Position numbers and translations under genes: made by a program. DNA of 64,000 nucleotides from Roseivivax halotolerans (GTDB lineage: Bacteria > Pseudomonadota > Alphaproteobacteria > Rhodobacterales > Rhodobacteraceae), in contig NZ_FOXV01000002.1 of the NCBI RefSeq assembly GCF_900115815.1, positions 1 to 64,000 of the forward strand, read 5' to 3'. Below are positions 10,058 through 19,073 of this stretch, piece by piece (position 1 is the first letter of the stretch; every line of letters starts with the position of its first letter). The notes beneath the pieces are model-generated. The model made no database searches. It saw only the letters and a list, made by a program, of their open reading frames with translations, and was not told the DNA's origin.

Positions 10058-11224
10058 ATGCGCGTCACTCTCGTCATCTTCACGATCTGGCTCGCCGGCC
10101 TCGGCGGCGCGGGGCAATATGCCAAGCTCGCGGCCGGGTTCGGTGCACTGAGCGAGGCTTATCCCGGCGCGGGTGCGGCACTCGGTTTCGCAGTGTCGCT
10201 GCTGAGTTTCCTCGGACTTCTCTTCGGCCTCTATGCCGGGCGGCTGGTGGCACGGTTCGGAGCCAAGCGCGCCCTGATCGGAGGTCTTGTCCTCGGCGCG
10301 GCCATGTCGGGGATCGAGGCGCTTTTGCCGGCTTTGCCGATCTTCCTTGCCGCACGCCTGATCGAAGGACTGTCGCACCTCGCGATCGTGGTCGCCGCGC
10401 CGACTCTGATCGCGGAGACCGCGCCCGAGCGGATGCGTCCGGCGGCGATGACGCTCTGGAGCACGTTTTTCAGCGTCGCTTTCGCGCTCGCGGCCTTCGC
10501 TGGACCTGCAGTCATCGAGGCATACGGGCTGAGCGGCCTTCTCTTCGGTCACGCCGCCTATCTTCTGGCGATGGCGGCTATCCTCGCGCCGGTTCTGCCC
10601 CGCCCCGAAAGATCCGAGCCCGCAGGCGAAAGCGATGGCATCCTCCGGCGTCACGTCCGGCTCTATGGCAATCCGTGGCTTTCGGCTCCGGGCTGGGGAT
10701 GGCTGTTCTACACGTTCACCTTCGTCGCGGTGCTGACGCTGCTGCCCGAGGTCGCGCCGGGCGCGCCGCTTTGGCTCGCGACCGCGCTGCCACTCGCCGC
10801 GATCATGACGTCGCTCACCCTGGGCGTCGTGCTGCTGTCGCGCTTCAGCGCGGTGCAGATCTCAGTCGCCGGGTTCGGATTATCGGCCATTCTGACGCTT
10901 GCCCTGCTCGCCACCGGCGGGGCGACCTGGGCGCTGCTGGGCCTGTTCCTCTGCCTCGGGCTGGTGCAGGCGGCAGGCTTTGCGGCGGTGCCGCAGCTGG
11001 CCCATACGGCAAGTGACAGGGCGATGGCCAACGGCGCGATCGCGCAGATGGGGAACCTTGGAAACCTGACCGGCACACCGGTCCTGCTGGCACTGCTGTC
11101 GGTCGCGGGGCGCGACGCGGCGCTCCTGACGCTGGTGGCCTGCTACGTTGCAGGGGCGGGCGCCCATGCTGTCCTCGGAGCGCGCCGCGCGGCTCAGGAC
11201 GCCTCGGCCAGCCGCGCCACGTAA
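10058..11224 (+). CDS. Major facilitator superfamily transporter
   Basis: A 388-aa integral membrane protein with about twelve hydrophobic segments, consistent with the MFS fold. The loop after the second segment reads GRLVARFGAKRALIGG, the usual MFS motif A region, and a soluble linker (PRPERSEPAGESDG) near residues 180-195 divides two six-helix halves. It resembles the CynX/NimT branch, but the substrate cannot be told. It follows the ArsR-type repressor and may be its target. Its 3' end overlaps the convergent ribE by 31 nt. Confidence 0.87.
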   Translation: MRVTLVIFTIWLAGLGGAGQYAKLAAGFGALSEAYPGAGAALGFAVSLLSFLGLLFGLYAGRLVARFGAKRALIGGLVLGAAMSGIEALLPALPIFLAARLIEGLSHLAIVVAAPTLIAETAPERMRPAAMTLWSTFFSVAFALAAFAGPAVIEAYGLSGLLFGHAAYLLAMAAILAPVLPRPERSEPAGESDGILRRHVRLYGNPWLSAPGWGWLFYTFTFVAVLTLLPEVAPGAPLWLATALPLAAIMTSLTLGVVLLSRFSAVQISVAGFGLSAILTLALLATGGATWALLGLFLCLGLVQAAGFAAVPQLAHTASDRAMANGAIAQMGNLGNLTGTPVLLALLSVAGRDAALLTLVACYVAGAGAHAVLGARRAAQDASASRAT

Positions 11225-11781
11225 CGCGCCAGCGTGTCGATCTCGAGATTGACGCGGTCGCCAAGCTCGGTCGCACCCCAGGTGGTCGCCTCTTTGGTAT
11301 GCGGAATGAAATTCACCCAGAAATCGCGCCCGTCGACATCGTTCACGGTCAGCGACGTGCCGTTGAGCGCAACCGATCCTTTCGGCGCGATGAAGCGCGC
11401 CAGATGTTCAGGTGCGCGGAAGGTGATGCGCGTGCTGTCGCCGTCGTTTTCCATCTTCACGACCTCGGCGACACCGTCGACATGGCCCGAGACGATATGC
11501 CCGCCAAGCTCATCGCCGACGCGGAGCGCGCGCTCGAGGTTCACGCGGTAGCCCACGGACCACGCGCCGATATTGGTCTTGGAGACGCTTTCGGCGCTGA
11601 TCTCCACGTCGAACCAATCGGCCCCGACCGCGATGGCCGTCAGGCACACCCCGTCGCAGGCGATGGAGGCGCCGATCTCGATTGTGCTGGTGTCGTAGCC
11701 GGTGGTGAGCCGCGCGCGCAGGTCGCCGCGCTGCTCGAGCTCGCGCACCTCTCCGACATCGGTGATCAATCCGGTGAACAT
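11194..11781 (-). CDS. ribE: Riboflavin synthase subunit alpha
   Basis: Riboflavin synthase (195 aa) dismutates two molecules of 6,7-dimethyl-8-ribityllumazine into riboflavin and a pyrimidinedione. It has the invariant N-terminus MFTGLITDVG and two tandem lumazine-binding (barrel) domains, residues 1-95 and 96-195, with the repeated motif VSGHVDGV in the second and VNFIPHT near the end. ATG 11781 gives this start; an upstream extension of 16 codons is not family-like. The ribD gene lies 4.7 kb away on the same strand, beyond a capsule cassette on the other strand. Confidence 0.96.
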   Translation of the reverse strand: MFTGLITDVGEVRELEQRGDLRARLTTGYDTSTIEIGASIACDGVCLTAIAVGADWFDVEISAESVSKTNIGAWSVGYRVNLERALRVGDELGGHIVSGHVDGVAEVVKMENDGDSTRITFRAPEHLARFIAPKGSVALNGTSLTVNDVDGRDFWVNFIPHTKEATTWGATELGDRVNLEIDTLARYVARLAEAS

Positions 11782-11898
11782 GGCTTTGCGTCCCTTCGCC
11801 TTGGCGGCCCAAGCGGACAGGTGCCGCAAGGGGCCATATTTTCGCCCATCTCAAGGGGTAGTAAGGTGCGTCGACACGGCTGGAGATAAACTGCCCCA

Positions 11899-13191
11899 AT
11901 GCCTTACGCAACCGGAGACAAGCGGGTCTTCCTCTTTCTGCAGGGCCCGCATGGACCGTTCTTTCATCGCCTCGGCGCGATGCTGCGAAAGACCGGCGCC
12001 GAGGTCTGGCGCGTGGGCTTCAATGCGGGCGACCGCGCTTTCTGGTTCCACCCCCGGAGCTACCTGCCCTATCGCGGAACCGCAGAGGACTGGCCGGCCG
12101 AGTTCATCGCTCTCGTCGAGGAAAAAGGCGTCACCGACATCGTGCTTTACGGCGATGTCCGCAGCATTCACGCCAATGCCGTCGAGGAGGCGCGGGCGCG
12201 CGGCCTGACCGTCCACGTCTTCGAGGAAGGCTACATGCGGCCCTATTGGGTCACTTACGAGCGCGGCGGCTCGAACGGACATTCGCGGCTGATGCAGATG
12301 TCGGTCGAGGACATGCAGGCGGCGCTCGCCCTGTCCGACATGGAAGCGCCGCTGCCGCCCGCCCATTGGGGCGACATGCGCCAGCACATTTTCTACGGCG
12401 CGCTCTACCATTGGTTCGTGATGTTCCGGAACGGCGATTACCGCAGCTTCCGCCCGCACCGGTCGCTTCCCGTGACCAAGGAATTCCAGCTCTACCTCAA
12501 GCGGCTTCTCCTGATGCCGTTCGGATGGGCCGAGCGTGTGCTCGAGACCGCGCGCATCCGCTATGGCGGCTTTCCCTATCACCTTGTCCTGCTGCAACTC
12601 GAACACGATTCCAGTTTCCAGCAGCACTCGCCATTCGACACGATGCCGGACTTCCTCAAACTGGTGATCGAAGGCTTCGCCAAGGGCGCGGCGGGACACC
12701 ACCACCTCGTCTTCAAAGCGCACCCCCTCGAGGATGGCCGCGTGCCGGTACGCCGCACGATCAGGGATCTGGCTCGCGCCCACGGCGTGTCTGACCGCGT
12801 GCATTACGTGCGCGGCGGCAAGCTCGCGCAGCTTCTGAACGATGCGCGCACGGCGGTGACGGTGAACTCGACCGCGGCGCAGCAGGTGCTATGGCGCGGC
12901 ATACCTCTCAAGGTCTTCGGCGAGGCAGTCTATGCCAAGCCGGAATTCGTCTCCACCCAGCCCTTGCCTGAATTCTTCGCGCAGCCGACCCGGCCCGACA
13001 ACCGCGCCTACAAGGATTACCGGCGATACCTGCTCGAGACGAGCCAGCTTCCGGGCGGCTTTTACTCGGCGCGCGGGCGCCGCCAGCTTCTGCGGCAGGT
13101 GGTCGACATGATGCTCTCGCCCGACGACCCCTATGAAGCGCTCTCGCGCGGCACCGCGGCCCCACGGCAACAGTTGCGCGCGGTGACCTGA
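11899..13191 (+). CDS. kpsS: Capsule glycolipid-anchor Kdo transferase KpsS
   Basis: A 430-aa protein of the KpsS family (capsule polysaccharide biosynthesis). In Gram-negative bacteria with ABC-exported capsules, KpsS and KpsC build the poly-Kdo linker on a phosphatidylglycerol lipid at the inner membrane. Visible family blocks are VFLFLQGPHGPFFHRLG at the start, FEEGYMRPYWVTYE, HHHLVFKAHPLEDG and VTVNSTAAQQVLWRGIPLKVFGEAVY. No signal peptide is present, consistent with a cytoplasmic peripheral enzyme. It heads a same-strand cassette with the Wza-like gene and kpsC. Confidence 0.92.
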   Translation: MPYATGDKRVFLFLQGPHGPFFHRLGAMLRKTGAEVWRVGFNAGDRAFWFHPRSYLPYRGTAEDWPAEFIALVEEKGVTDIVLYGDVRSIHANAVEEARARGLTVHVFEEGYMRPYWVTYERGGSNGHSRLMQMSVEDMQAALALSDMEAPLPPAHWGDMRQHIFYGALYHWFVMFRNGDYRSFRPHRSLPVTKEFQLYLKRLLLMPFGWAERVLETARIRYGGFPYHLVLLQLEHDSSFQQHSPFDTMPDFLKLVIEGFAKGAAGHHHLVFKAHPLEDGRVPVRRTIRDLARAHGVSDRVHYVRGGKLAQLLNDARTAVTVNSTAAQQVLWRGIPLKVFGEAVYAKPEFVSTQPLPEFFAQPTRPDNRAYKDYRRYLLETSQLPGGFYSARGRRQLLRQVVDMMLSPDDPYEALSRGTAAPRQQLRAVT

Positions 13192-13289
13192 GACCCCGGA
13201 CGCTCAACGCTTTCTTTTCCTGACCTTTCTGGCTACGGTTTTCCAAAAAAGCACCGAGGCAGAGAAAAACAGGTCGAGGAGACCGAGCA

Positions 13290-14450
13290 GTGGCAGCCGT
13301 AAAATCCCGGTGGGCGCGGGGCGTCGCCCTTTTAGTCGCGACGTCGATCCTGGCGTCCTGCGGCCTACCTCGCGTGGGCCCGAACAAACGTGAAATCTAT
13401 GCAGGCTCCGTTCAGCGCGAAGGCGACGCCTTCATCGTGTCGGTCAACGACCGCGTGACGCGGGCAACCGCCCTTGTCCCCTCCTTCGGCTTTACAGAAC
13501 AATTCCAGAATGCCGGCGTTCTTGGCTCCGACGTGATCTCACCGGGCGACATCCTTGGCCTGACGATCTGGGAGAACGTCGATGATGGCCTTCTCGCGGG
13601 GGAAGGCGTGAACGCCACCGCGCTCGAAGAGGTGCAGGTCGACGGCGCGGGCTTCATCTTCGTGCCGTATGCAGGACGGATCCGCGCGGCGGGCAACACG
13701 CCGGAGGCTGTCCGCCAAATCATCACCGACCGTCTCTCCGACCAGACCCCGGACCCGCAGGTGCAGGTACGCCGCGTGGCGGGCGACGGCTCCACGGTGA
13801 CGGTCATCAGCGAAGCGGGCACGTCCGGTGTCTTCGCCATCGAGCGCCCGACGCGGACCTTGTCGGCGATGCTGGCCCAGGCCGGCGGAATCGCCATTCC
13901 CCCAGAGATCGCGCAGATCACAGTGCAACGCGGCGGCCATACCGGGAAGATCTGGTTCCAGGATCTCTATGAGAACCCGCACATGGACATTGCGCTCCGC
14001 GGCGGCGACAAGATCCTGATTTCCGAAGATACCCGCGCCTTTACCGCGCTCGGCGCGACGGGCAGCCAGGCGCGCGTGCCCTTCGAGACGCAGACCCTGT
14101 CGGCAGTCGAGGCGCTGGCGACCGTGGGCGGCCTCGTTGCGACCGCGTCCGATCCGACCGGCGTCTTCATCTTCCGCAACGAGCCTGCCGAGATCGCAAA
14201 CCAGGTGCTCGGACGCACGGATCTGCAAGGCGCGCAGCGGATGGTTTACGTGCTCGACCTGACGCAGCCGAACGGAATGTTCACCGCGCGCGACTTCGTG
14301 GTGAGGGATGACGATACGCTCTATGTCACCGAAGCCCCGTTCGTACAGTGGGACAAGACGATCTCCGCCCTGACCGGCTCGCTGGGCTCGGTCACCGCGA
14401 TCGGCGATCTTGCGACATCGGTCGACGACCTCGCTACGGGCGGGCTCTGA
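13290..14450 (+). CDS. Polysaccharide export outer-membrane lipoprotein (Wza/KpsD-like)
   Basis: A 386-aa lipoprotein with a lipobox LASC (Cys24) after a hydrophobic signal. The polysaccharide export (Poly_export) domain spans about residues 70-160 (VISPGDILGLTIWEN, FVPYAGRIRAAGNTPE), followed by two SLBB-type segments (RTLSAMLAQAGGIAIPPE and ETQTLSAVEALATVGGLV). Such proteins form the outer-membrane channel for capsule or exopolysaccharide. GTG 13290 has AGGAGA upstream. It sits between kpsS and kpsC, so it is probably the channel for the same capsule. The ABC transporter pair (KpsM/T) is not in the window. Confidence 0.9.
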   Translation: MAAVKSRWARGVALLVATSILASCGLPRVGPNKREIYAGSVQREGDAFIVSVNDRVTRATALVPSFGFTEQFQNAGVLGSDVISPGDILGLTIWENVDDGLLAGEGVNATALEEVQVDGAGFIFVPYAGRIRAAGNTPEAVRQIITDRLSDQTPDPQVQVRRVAGDGSTVTVISEAGTSGVFAIERPTRTLSAMLAQAGGIAIPPEIAQITVQRGGHTGKIWFQDLYENPHMDIALRGGDKILISEDTRAFTALGATGSQARVPFETQTLSAVEALATVGGLVATASDPTGVFIFRNEPAEIANQVLGRTDLQGAQRMVYVLDLTQPNGMFTARDFVVRDDDTLYVTEAPFVQWDKTISALTGSLGSVTAIGDLATSVDDLATGGL

Positions 14451-14455
14451 CAGGC

Positions 14456-16489
14456 ATGCCCGGCACAGGGCCGGAACCGAACGCCGGGGGCGAAGGTCCC
14501 CGGCGTCTTTGCGTCTACACGCGGAAACTCCGCTTTGACGCCCGGCTGGTCCGCATCCTGACGCTCGCGGGCTGGCAGGTCTCGCTGGGCACACCCCGAG
14601 AGGGTGATGCCGTCGGGGTATGGGGCGCCTCGCCCCTTGCCCACCGAGGCGAACGCGTTGCCGAGGCGAAGGACGCGCCGCTCGTTCGGATCGAAGACGC
14701 CTTCCTCCGCTCGCTCTTTCCCGGCCGTGCGGGCGAGCCGCCGCTCGGCCTTCTGATCGATACCAGCGGCGCACATTTCGATCCTTCGACGCCATCCGAT
14801 CTGGAGCGATTGCTGGCGGAGCATCCGCTCGACGACGCGCAGCTTCTGGCGCGAGCCCGCGCCGCGATCGCCCGCATTCGCACGAGCCATCTGACGAAAT
14901 ACGCTGCGACGCGCACCGATCTCGCCCCGCCTGAGCCAGGCTACGTTCTTGTCATCGACCAGACCCGTGGCGATGCCTCGGTGACGGCCTCGGGCGGCGA
15001 CCGGATGCGGTTTCTCGAAATGCTCTTTCACGCGCGGGAGGCCCATCCCGGCGCCCGCATCCTCATCCGCACTCATCCCGAGACGACAGCAGGCCACAGG
15101 CCCGGCCATTTCGAGGAAAGCGACCTTGGGCAAGGACTCGCCTTTCACGACGGGAATATCTCGCCCTGGATGCTCCTAGATGGGGCGGTCGCGGTCTACA
15201 CCGTGTCGTCGCAGCTGGGCTTCGAGGCGATCCTCGCGGGGCACCGCCCGCATGTCTTCGGCCAGCCCTTCTATGCTGGCTGGGGCCTGACCGAGGACGC
15301 CTTTCCAATCGACCGCCGCCAGCGCAAGCTCACCCGCGCACAGCTCTTCGCGGCGGCGATGATCCTCTATCCAGTCTGGTACGACCCCTATCGCGACCGC
15401 CGCGCCGACCTCGAAGACGTGATCGCGACGCTCGAGGCCGAGGCGCGCGCCTGGCGCGAGGACCGCACAGGCTGGGTCGCTCGCGGCATGCGGCTCTGGA
15501 AGCGAAGCGCGCTGCAAGATTTCTTTGGCGGCACCAAGCGGCTGATCTTCGAGGACAACGCCTCCAAGGCGAGGCAGCGCGCCGAAGCGGAGGGACGCCG
15601 CCTCATGGCCTGGGCTGGCAAGACCGAGCCGGACGAAGACATCGTCCGCGTGGAGGACGGGTTCCTGCGTTCGCGCGGGCTTGGCGCGGAGCTGATCCCG
15701 CCGCTGTCGCTCGCCCTTGACGATTTGGGGATCTACTACGATCCGCAGCGCCCCTCGCGCCTCGAAACGCTGATTGCCGAGAGCCCGTCCCTGCCCGCCG
15801 ATGCGCTCGACCGCGCGCGGCGGCTGATCCGGTTTCTCACGCGCGAGGGGCTGTCGAAATACAATCTCGCGGGGGACTTGCCGAAATTGCCGCCGGGCTA
15901 TCGCATCCTCGTGCCCGGCCAGGTGGAAGACGACGCCTCGATCCTGAGGGGCGCGGACGAGGTCGGCACCAACGCGGAGCTCTTGCGGCGTGCGCGCGCG
16001 AGCAATCCGGGCGCAAAGATCCTTTGGAAGCCGCACCCGGACGTCCTGGCGGGCTTGCGGACCGGAGAGGTCAAGAACCCCGAAGCCTATGCGGACCTGA
16101 CGCTTGGCGGTGTCGATATCGGCGAGGCGCTGAACGCTGTGGACGAGGTCTGGACCATCACATCCCTCACCGGCTTCGAGGCACTTATTCGGGGCTGCCG
16201 CGTCGTGACGCTCGGCACGCCTTTCTATGCAGGATGGGGTCTGACGCGCGATCTCGGGCGCGTGCCGGCGCGGCGGCGGGGTGGGCCGGAGATCTCGCTC
16301 GAGGGGCTGGTGCACGCAACGCTCATTGCCTATCCGCGCTACCGCGATCCGGTCACGGGCCGCCCCTGCCCGGTCGAAGTCGTGGCGGAGCGGCTCGCGG
16401 CGGGCGATCTGCCCAAGATCGGGCCGTTTCATCGCGGGCTGTCGAAACTGCAAGGGTTGTTCGCGAGCCAATCGCGGCTCTGGCGCTAG
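14456..16489 (+). CDS. kpsC: Capsule glycolipid-anchor Kdo transferase KpsC
   Basis: A 677-aa protein made of two homologous halves, as in KpsC, whose two transferase modules extend the beta-Kdo linker of capsule glycolipids. The halves align visibly: RIEDAFLRS with RVEDGFLRS, SHLTKYA with EGLSKYN, GHRPHVFGQPFYAGWGLT with GCRVVTLGTPFYAGWGLT. No membrane segment is seen. ATG 14456 lies 6 nt after the upstream gene's stop; a longer frame would overlap that gene. The end is followed immediately by a hairpin and the convergent ribD. Confidence 0.93.
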   Translation: MPGTGPEPNAGGEGPRRLCVYTRKLRFDARLVRILTLAGWQVSLGTPREGDAVGVWGASPLAHRGERVAEAKDAPLVRIEDAFLRSLFPGRAGEPPLGLLIDTSGAHFDPSTPSDLERLLAEHPLDDAQLLARARAAIARIRTSHLTKYAATRTDLAPPEPGYVLVIDQTRGDASVTASGGDRMRFLEMLFHAREAHPGARILIRTHPETTAGHRPGHFEESDLGQGLAFHDGNISPWMLLDGAVAVYTVSSQLGFEAILAGHRPHVFGQPFYAGWGLTEDAFPIDRRQRKLTRAQLFAAAMILYPVWYDPYRDRRADLEDVIATLEAEARAWREDRTGWVARGMRLWKRSALQDFFGGTKRLIFEDNASKARQRAEAEGRRLMAWAGKTEPDEDIVRVEDGFLRSRGLGAELIPPLSLALDDLGIYYDPQRPSRLETLIAESPSLPADALDRARRLIRFLTREGLSKYNLAGDLPKLPPGYRILVPGQVEDDASILRGADEVGTNAELLRRARASNPGAKILWKPHPDVLAGLRTGEVKNPEAYADLTLGGVDIGEALNAVDEVWTITSLTGFEALIRGCRVVTLGTPFYAGWGLTRDLGRVPARRRGGPEISLEGLVHATLIAYPRYRDPVTGRPCPVEVVAERLAAGDLPKIGPFHRGLSKLQGLFASQSRLWR

Positions 16490-16515
16490 GAAAACGCGGA
16501 AACGCGCGGTTTTCC
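16489..16515. terminator. Hairpin after kpsC, possible bidirectional terminator
   Basis: GGAAAAC GCG pairs with CGC (G) GTTTTCC with one bulged G around a 6-nt loop. The T-run on the right arm follows kpsC and the A-run on the left arm faces ribD. There is no long U-tract outside the stem, so this is tentative. Confidence 0.4.
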
Positions 16516-16534
16516 CGGCGCGGAAACCACCCGG

Positions 16535-17629
16535 TCAGACCGGCCGCCAGACATGCAGGACATCCGCGCCCACCGCGCGGCTCTCGATCAGCTCGAAACG
16601 CGGCGCATCCGCGAGCCGTCCGACGCCAAGCGCGCCGAGCCCTGGACGCCCCTCTGCGCCAAGCACAACGCCTGCGGTGAAGCCGACCAATTCGTCGACG
16701 AGCCCCGCACCGAGGAGCGTCGCGGCAAGGGCCCCGCCGCCTTCGCAGAATACGCGGGTCAAGCCGCGCTCCCCGAGCGCCTCCAGCGCCGAAAGCGGAT
16801 CGATCTGGCGTCCCGCGAGCCGGCACGGCAAGAGCGTCGCACCCAGACCTTCCCATGCCTCGCGGATCTCGGGCCGGATGTCGGGCCCGTGGCAGATCCA
16901 GACCGGCGCCTCCTGCGCTGTGCGGGCGAGCTGACCCATCAGCGGCAGATCAAGGAGCCGCGAGACCACCACGCGCACCGGCTGACGACGCGCGCCGAAG
17001 CCGCGCACGGTCAGCGCCGGATCGTCCGCCCGCGCGGTGCCCGCACCCACCATGACTGCGTCCGAGCGCGCCCGCGCGCCGTGAACCCAGACCCGTGCCT
17101 CGGGGCCTGTGATCCATTGGCTCTCGCCGCTGGCAGTCGCGATGCGTCCATCGAACGAACTGGCAAGCTTCAATGTCACACGGGGCCGGCCGCGCTGAAT
17201 GCGGGCGAGGAAGCCCGCGTGATCCTCAGCCGCCTCCGCGGCCAGAACGCCGGTCGTCACCTCGATCCCCGCTGCACGAAGCGAAGCGAAGCCTCGACCG
17301 GAAACGCGCGGATCGCTGTCAGCGAAGGGAGAGACGACGCGGGCGACCCCGGCCGCGATCAGTGCCTCGGTACAAGGAGGCGTCAGACCGTGATGGGCAC
17401 AGGGCTCAAGCGTGACATAGGCTGTCGCGCCCCGCGCGGCCTCGCCGGCCCCGCGCAGCGCCTCGGTCTCGGCATGGGGTCGTCCGCCAGCTTGCGTCCA
17501 GCCGCGCCCGACGATGCGCCCGTCCCGCACGATCACGCAACCGACGGCCGGGTTGGGCCAGGTCTGCCCCATACACCGGCGGCCCAGGCTCAGGGCATGG
17601 GCCATATGGCGCTCGTCTTCCCCGGTCAC
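16535..17629 (-). CDS. ribD: Bifunctional diaminohydroxyphosphoribosylaminopyrimidine deaminase/reductase RibD
   Basis: RibD (364 aa) performs the deamination and the sugar reduction steps of riboflavin synthesis. The N-terminal zinc deaminase domain has [10 protein letters not shown], the catalytic HAE (His52-Glu54) and the zinc ligands Cys77 and Cys86 in [12 protein letters not shown]. The reductase domain starts near residue 147 ([16 protein letters not shown]) with [18 protein letters not shown] and the nucleotide-binding [13 protein letters not shown]. The GTG start at 17629 overlaps the nrdR stop by 4 nt, indicating translational coupling, a common nrdR-ribD arrangement. Confidence 0.96.
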   Translation of the reverse strand: MTGEDERHMAHALSLGRRCMGQTWPNPAVGCVIVRDGRIVGRGWTQAGGRPHAETEALRGAGEAARGATAYVTLEPCAHHGLTPPCTEALIAAGVARVVSPFADSDPRVSGRGFASLRAAGIEVTTGVLAAEAAEDHAGFLARIQRGRPRVTLKLASSFDGRIATASGESQWITGPEARVWVHGARARSDAVMVGAGTARADDPALTVRGFGARRQPVRVVVSRLLDLPLMGQLARTAQEAPVWICHGPDIRPEIREAWEGLGATLLPCRLAGRQIDPLSALEALGERGLTRVFCEGGGALAATLLGAGLVDELVGFTAGVVLGAEGRPGLGALGVGRLADAPRFELIESRAVGADVLHVWRPV

Positions 17630-18084
17630 TTGTCGGGCGGTCTGAGCTCGCTCACGAACTTGTCGAAATCGTCCGCGGCCTGGAAATTCTTGTAGACGCT
17701 GGCGAAGCGGACATAGGCCACGGTGTCGATCCGCGCGAGCGCCTCCATGACGATCTCGCCGATCTGCTTGGAGGGAATGTCCGTCTCGCCCATGCTTTCG
17801 AGCCGCCGCACGATACCCGATATCATCTGGTCGATGCGTTCGGGCTCCACGGGCCGCTTCTGCATTGCGATCCGGATCGAGCGTTCGAGCTTGTCACGGT
17901 CGAAATCCTCGCGCCGCCCGTTGGTCTTGATGACCACCAGATCGCGCAGCTGAACCCGCTCATAGGTCGTGAAACGCCCGCCACAGGCCGGACAGAACCG
18001 CCGACGCCTGATCGAGACATGATCCTCGGCAGGCCGCGAATCCTTCACCTGTGTGTCGATATTTCCGCAAAACGGGCAGCGCAT
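17626..18084 (-). CDS. nrdR: Transcriptional regulator NrdR
   Basis: NrdR (152 aa) represses ribonucleotide reductase genes in response to ATP/dATP balance. The N-terminal zinc ribbon has Cys3, Cys6, Cys31 and Cys34 (MRCPFCGN and [13 protein letters not shown]). The ATP-cone domain follows from about residue 49, with [17 protein letters not shown]. Length and sequence are typical. It is first in a coupled nrdR-ribD unit. A perfect DnaA box lies about 50 nt upstream of the start. Confidence 0.97.
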   Translation of the reverse strand: MRCPFCGNIDTQVKDSRPAEDHVSIRRRRFCPACGGRFTTYERVQLRDLVVIKTNGRREDFDRDKLERSIRIAMQKRPVEPERIDQMISGIVRRLESMGETDIPSKQIGEIVMEALARIDTVAYVRFASVYKNFQAADDFDKFVSELRPPDK

Positions 18085-18134
18085 GCACCGTCCCCCTTGG
18101 TCTTTTCTGCCTCAAAAATGGGGTTGGCCCCCAC

Positions 18135-18143
18135 TTATCCACA
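18135..18143 (+). promoter_or_regulatory. Consensus DnaA box upstream of nrdR
   Basis: TTATCCACA matches the strict DnaA-box consensus and lies 51-59 nt upstream of the nrdR start. It may mark DnaA control of nrdR or be chance; no second strict copy was noticed nearby. Confidence 0.45.
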
Positions 18144-18192
18144 GTCACTATAGGAGCTTGGCCATAATTTGGGTAGAGGGGATTTTCACCCC

Positions 18193-18604
18193 CTATATGG
18201 AGGGTTGGTCATGCAACAGATGGGCCGCGACCTGCCGCATATGCGGCGCATCGCGATGCTCGAAGAGATAAATTCCTTGCCAGGTGCCACCCGGCCTTGA
18301 TGGGAACGGACAGCGAGACGGGCAGCATCGCGGCCTTGATATGCCCCGGCATGTCGTCGGGGCCCTCGTAGGTGTGCGTGAGGTAGGACATCGACGGATC
18401 GCTCGTCGGCGGCACGAGCCGCTGCATATAGGCCAGAAGATCGTGACGAACTTCGGGATCGGCATTTTCCTGGATCAGCAAGCTGGCCGATGTGTGGCGA
18501 ATAAAAAGGGTGAGCAGACCATCGCCTGTCACCCAAGAGGCCACCTCGTCGGTGAACTCGTAGAGGCCCTGCCCGCGCGTCGCGATCGTGAAGGTCGTTT
18601 GCAT
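18193..18604 (-). pseudogene. YjbQ-family (UPF0047) gene with a frameshift
   Basis: The first 105 codons from ATG 18604 match the YjbQ/UPF0047 family, annotated in some members as secondary thiamine-phosphate synthase: SWVTGDGLLTLFIRHTSASLLIQENADP and a MSYLTHTYEGPDDMPGHIKA block. After VPIKAG, near 18290, the frame runs into an unrelated tail and stops at 18209. The proper family ending (GTWQGIYLFEHRD) is found in another frame ending at 18193. Family members normally carry a few extra residues just before GTWQGI, so a short deletion of a length not divisible by three is likelier than one extra base. A sequencing error is also possible. Confidence 0.8.
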
Positions 18605-18639
18605 GAGGCGACGTTAGCGAAGCTTGAGCCGGCCCGCCA

Positions 18640-18897
18640 TCACACCTCTGAGACGACGCAGCGCACCTCTGGCAGGTCGCTTTGCCCCCAATTGAAGAGG
18701 ACGGGCGTGCCATTGTCATGTACTGCGGGCATGGAGGCGACCTGCGCCAATGTCTCGCGGCATTCAGCGAGCTCGTCGGCGGTTACGTCGATTTCGATCA
18801 CCTCGCGCGTGTCCCGGTCGAGGACATCTGTCGCGCCGAGCGCTGCTGCGGCGATGAAGGTGAAGCCGGCGGCAGCGGCGAGTACGATACGGTTCAT
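18640..18897 (-). CDS. Small exported hypothetical protein
   Basis: An 85-aa protein starting with a signal peptide (MNRIVLAAAAGFTFIAAAALG). The mature part is acidic and has two cysteines (LAECRETL and EVRCVVSE) that could form a disulfide in the periplasm. I do not recognise the family. ATG 18897 is chosen over an upstream frame extension because it places the signal peptide at the N-terminus. It stands alone between yjbQ and the divergent SDR gene. Confidence 0.65.
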   Translation of the reverse strand: MNRIVLAAAAGFTFIAAAALGATDVLDRDTREVIEIDVTADELAECRETLAQVASMPAVHDNGTPVLFNWGQSDLPEVRCVVSEV

Positions 18898-19073
18898 GGG
18901 ACTTTCCCCCGTCTTGCTTGGCGGAAAAACGCCTATCTGCGCCAAAGGTTTCACTTCGGCCGGTGAACGCTACGTCACGAAAACGTCGACAATCCCGCGT
19001 GCTCCTTCGAAACCCCCGAGGGTCACGGTGCGTTGTCGCGGGTAATTTCACTGATGAACACAGGAGTTGGATC

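Noticed and set aside
11851-12804. Antisense frame across kpsS
   Set aside because: kpsS on the other strand is a recognised family member, and the antisense product looks like reverse codons.
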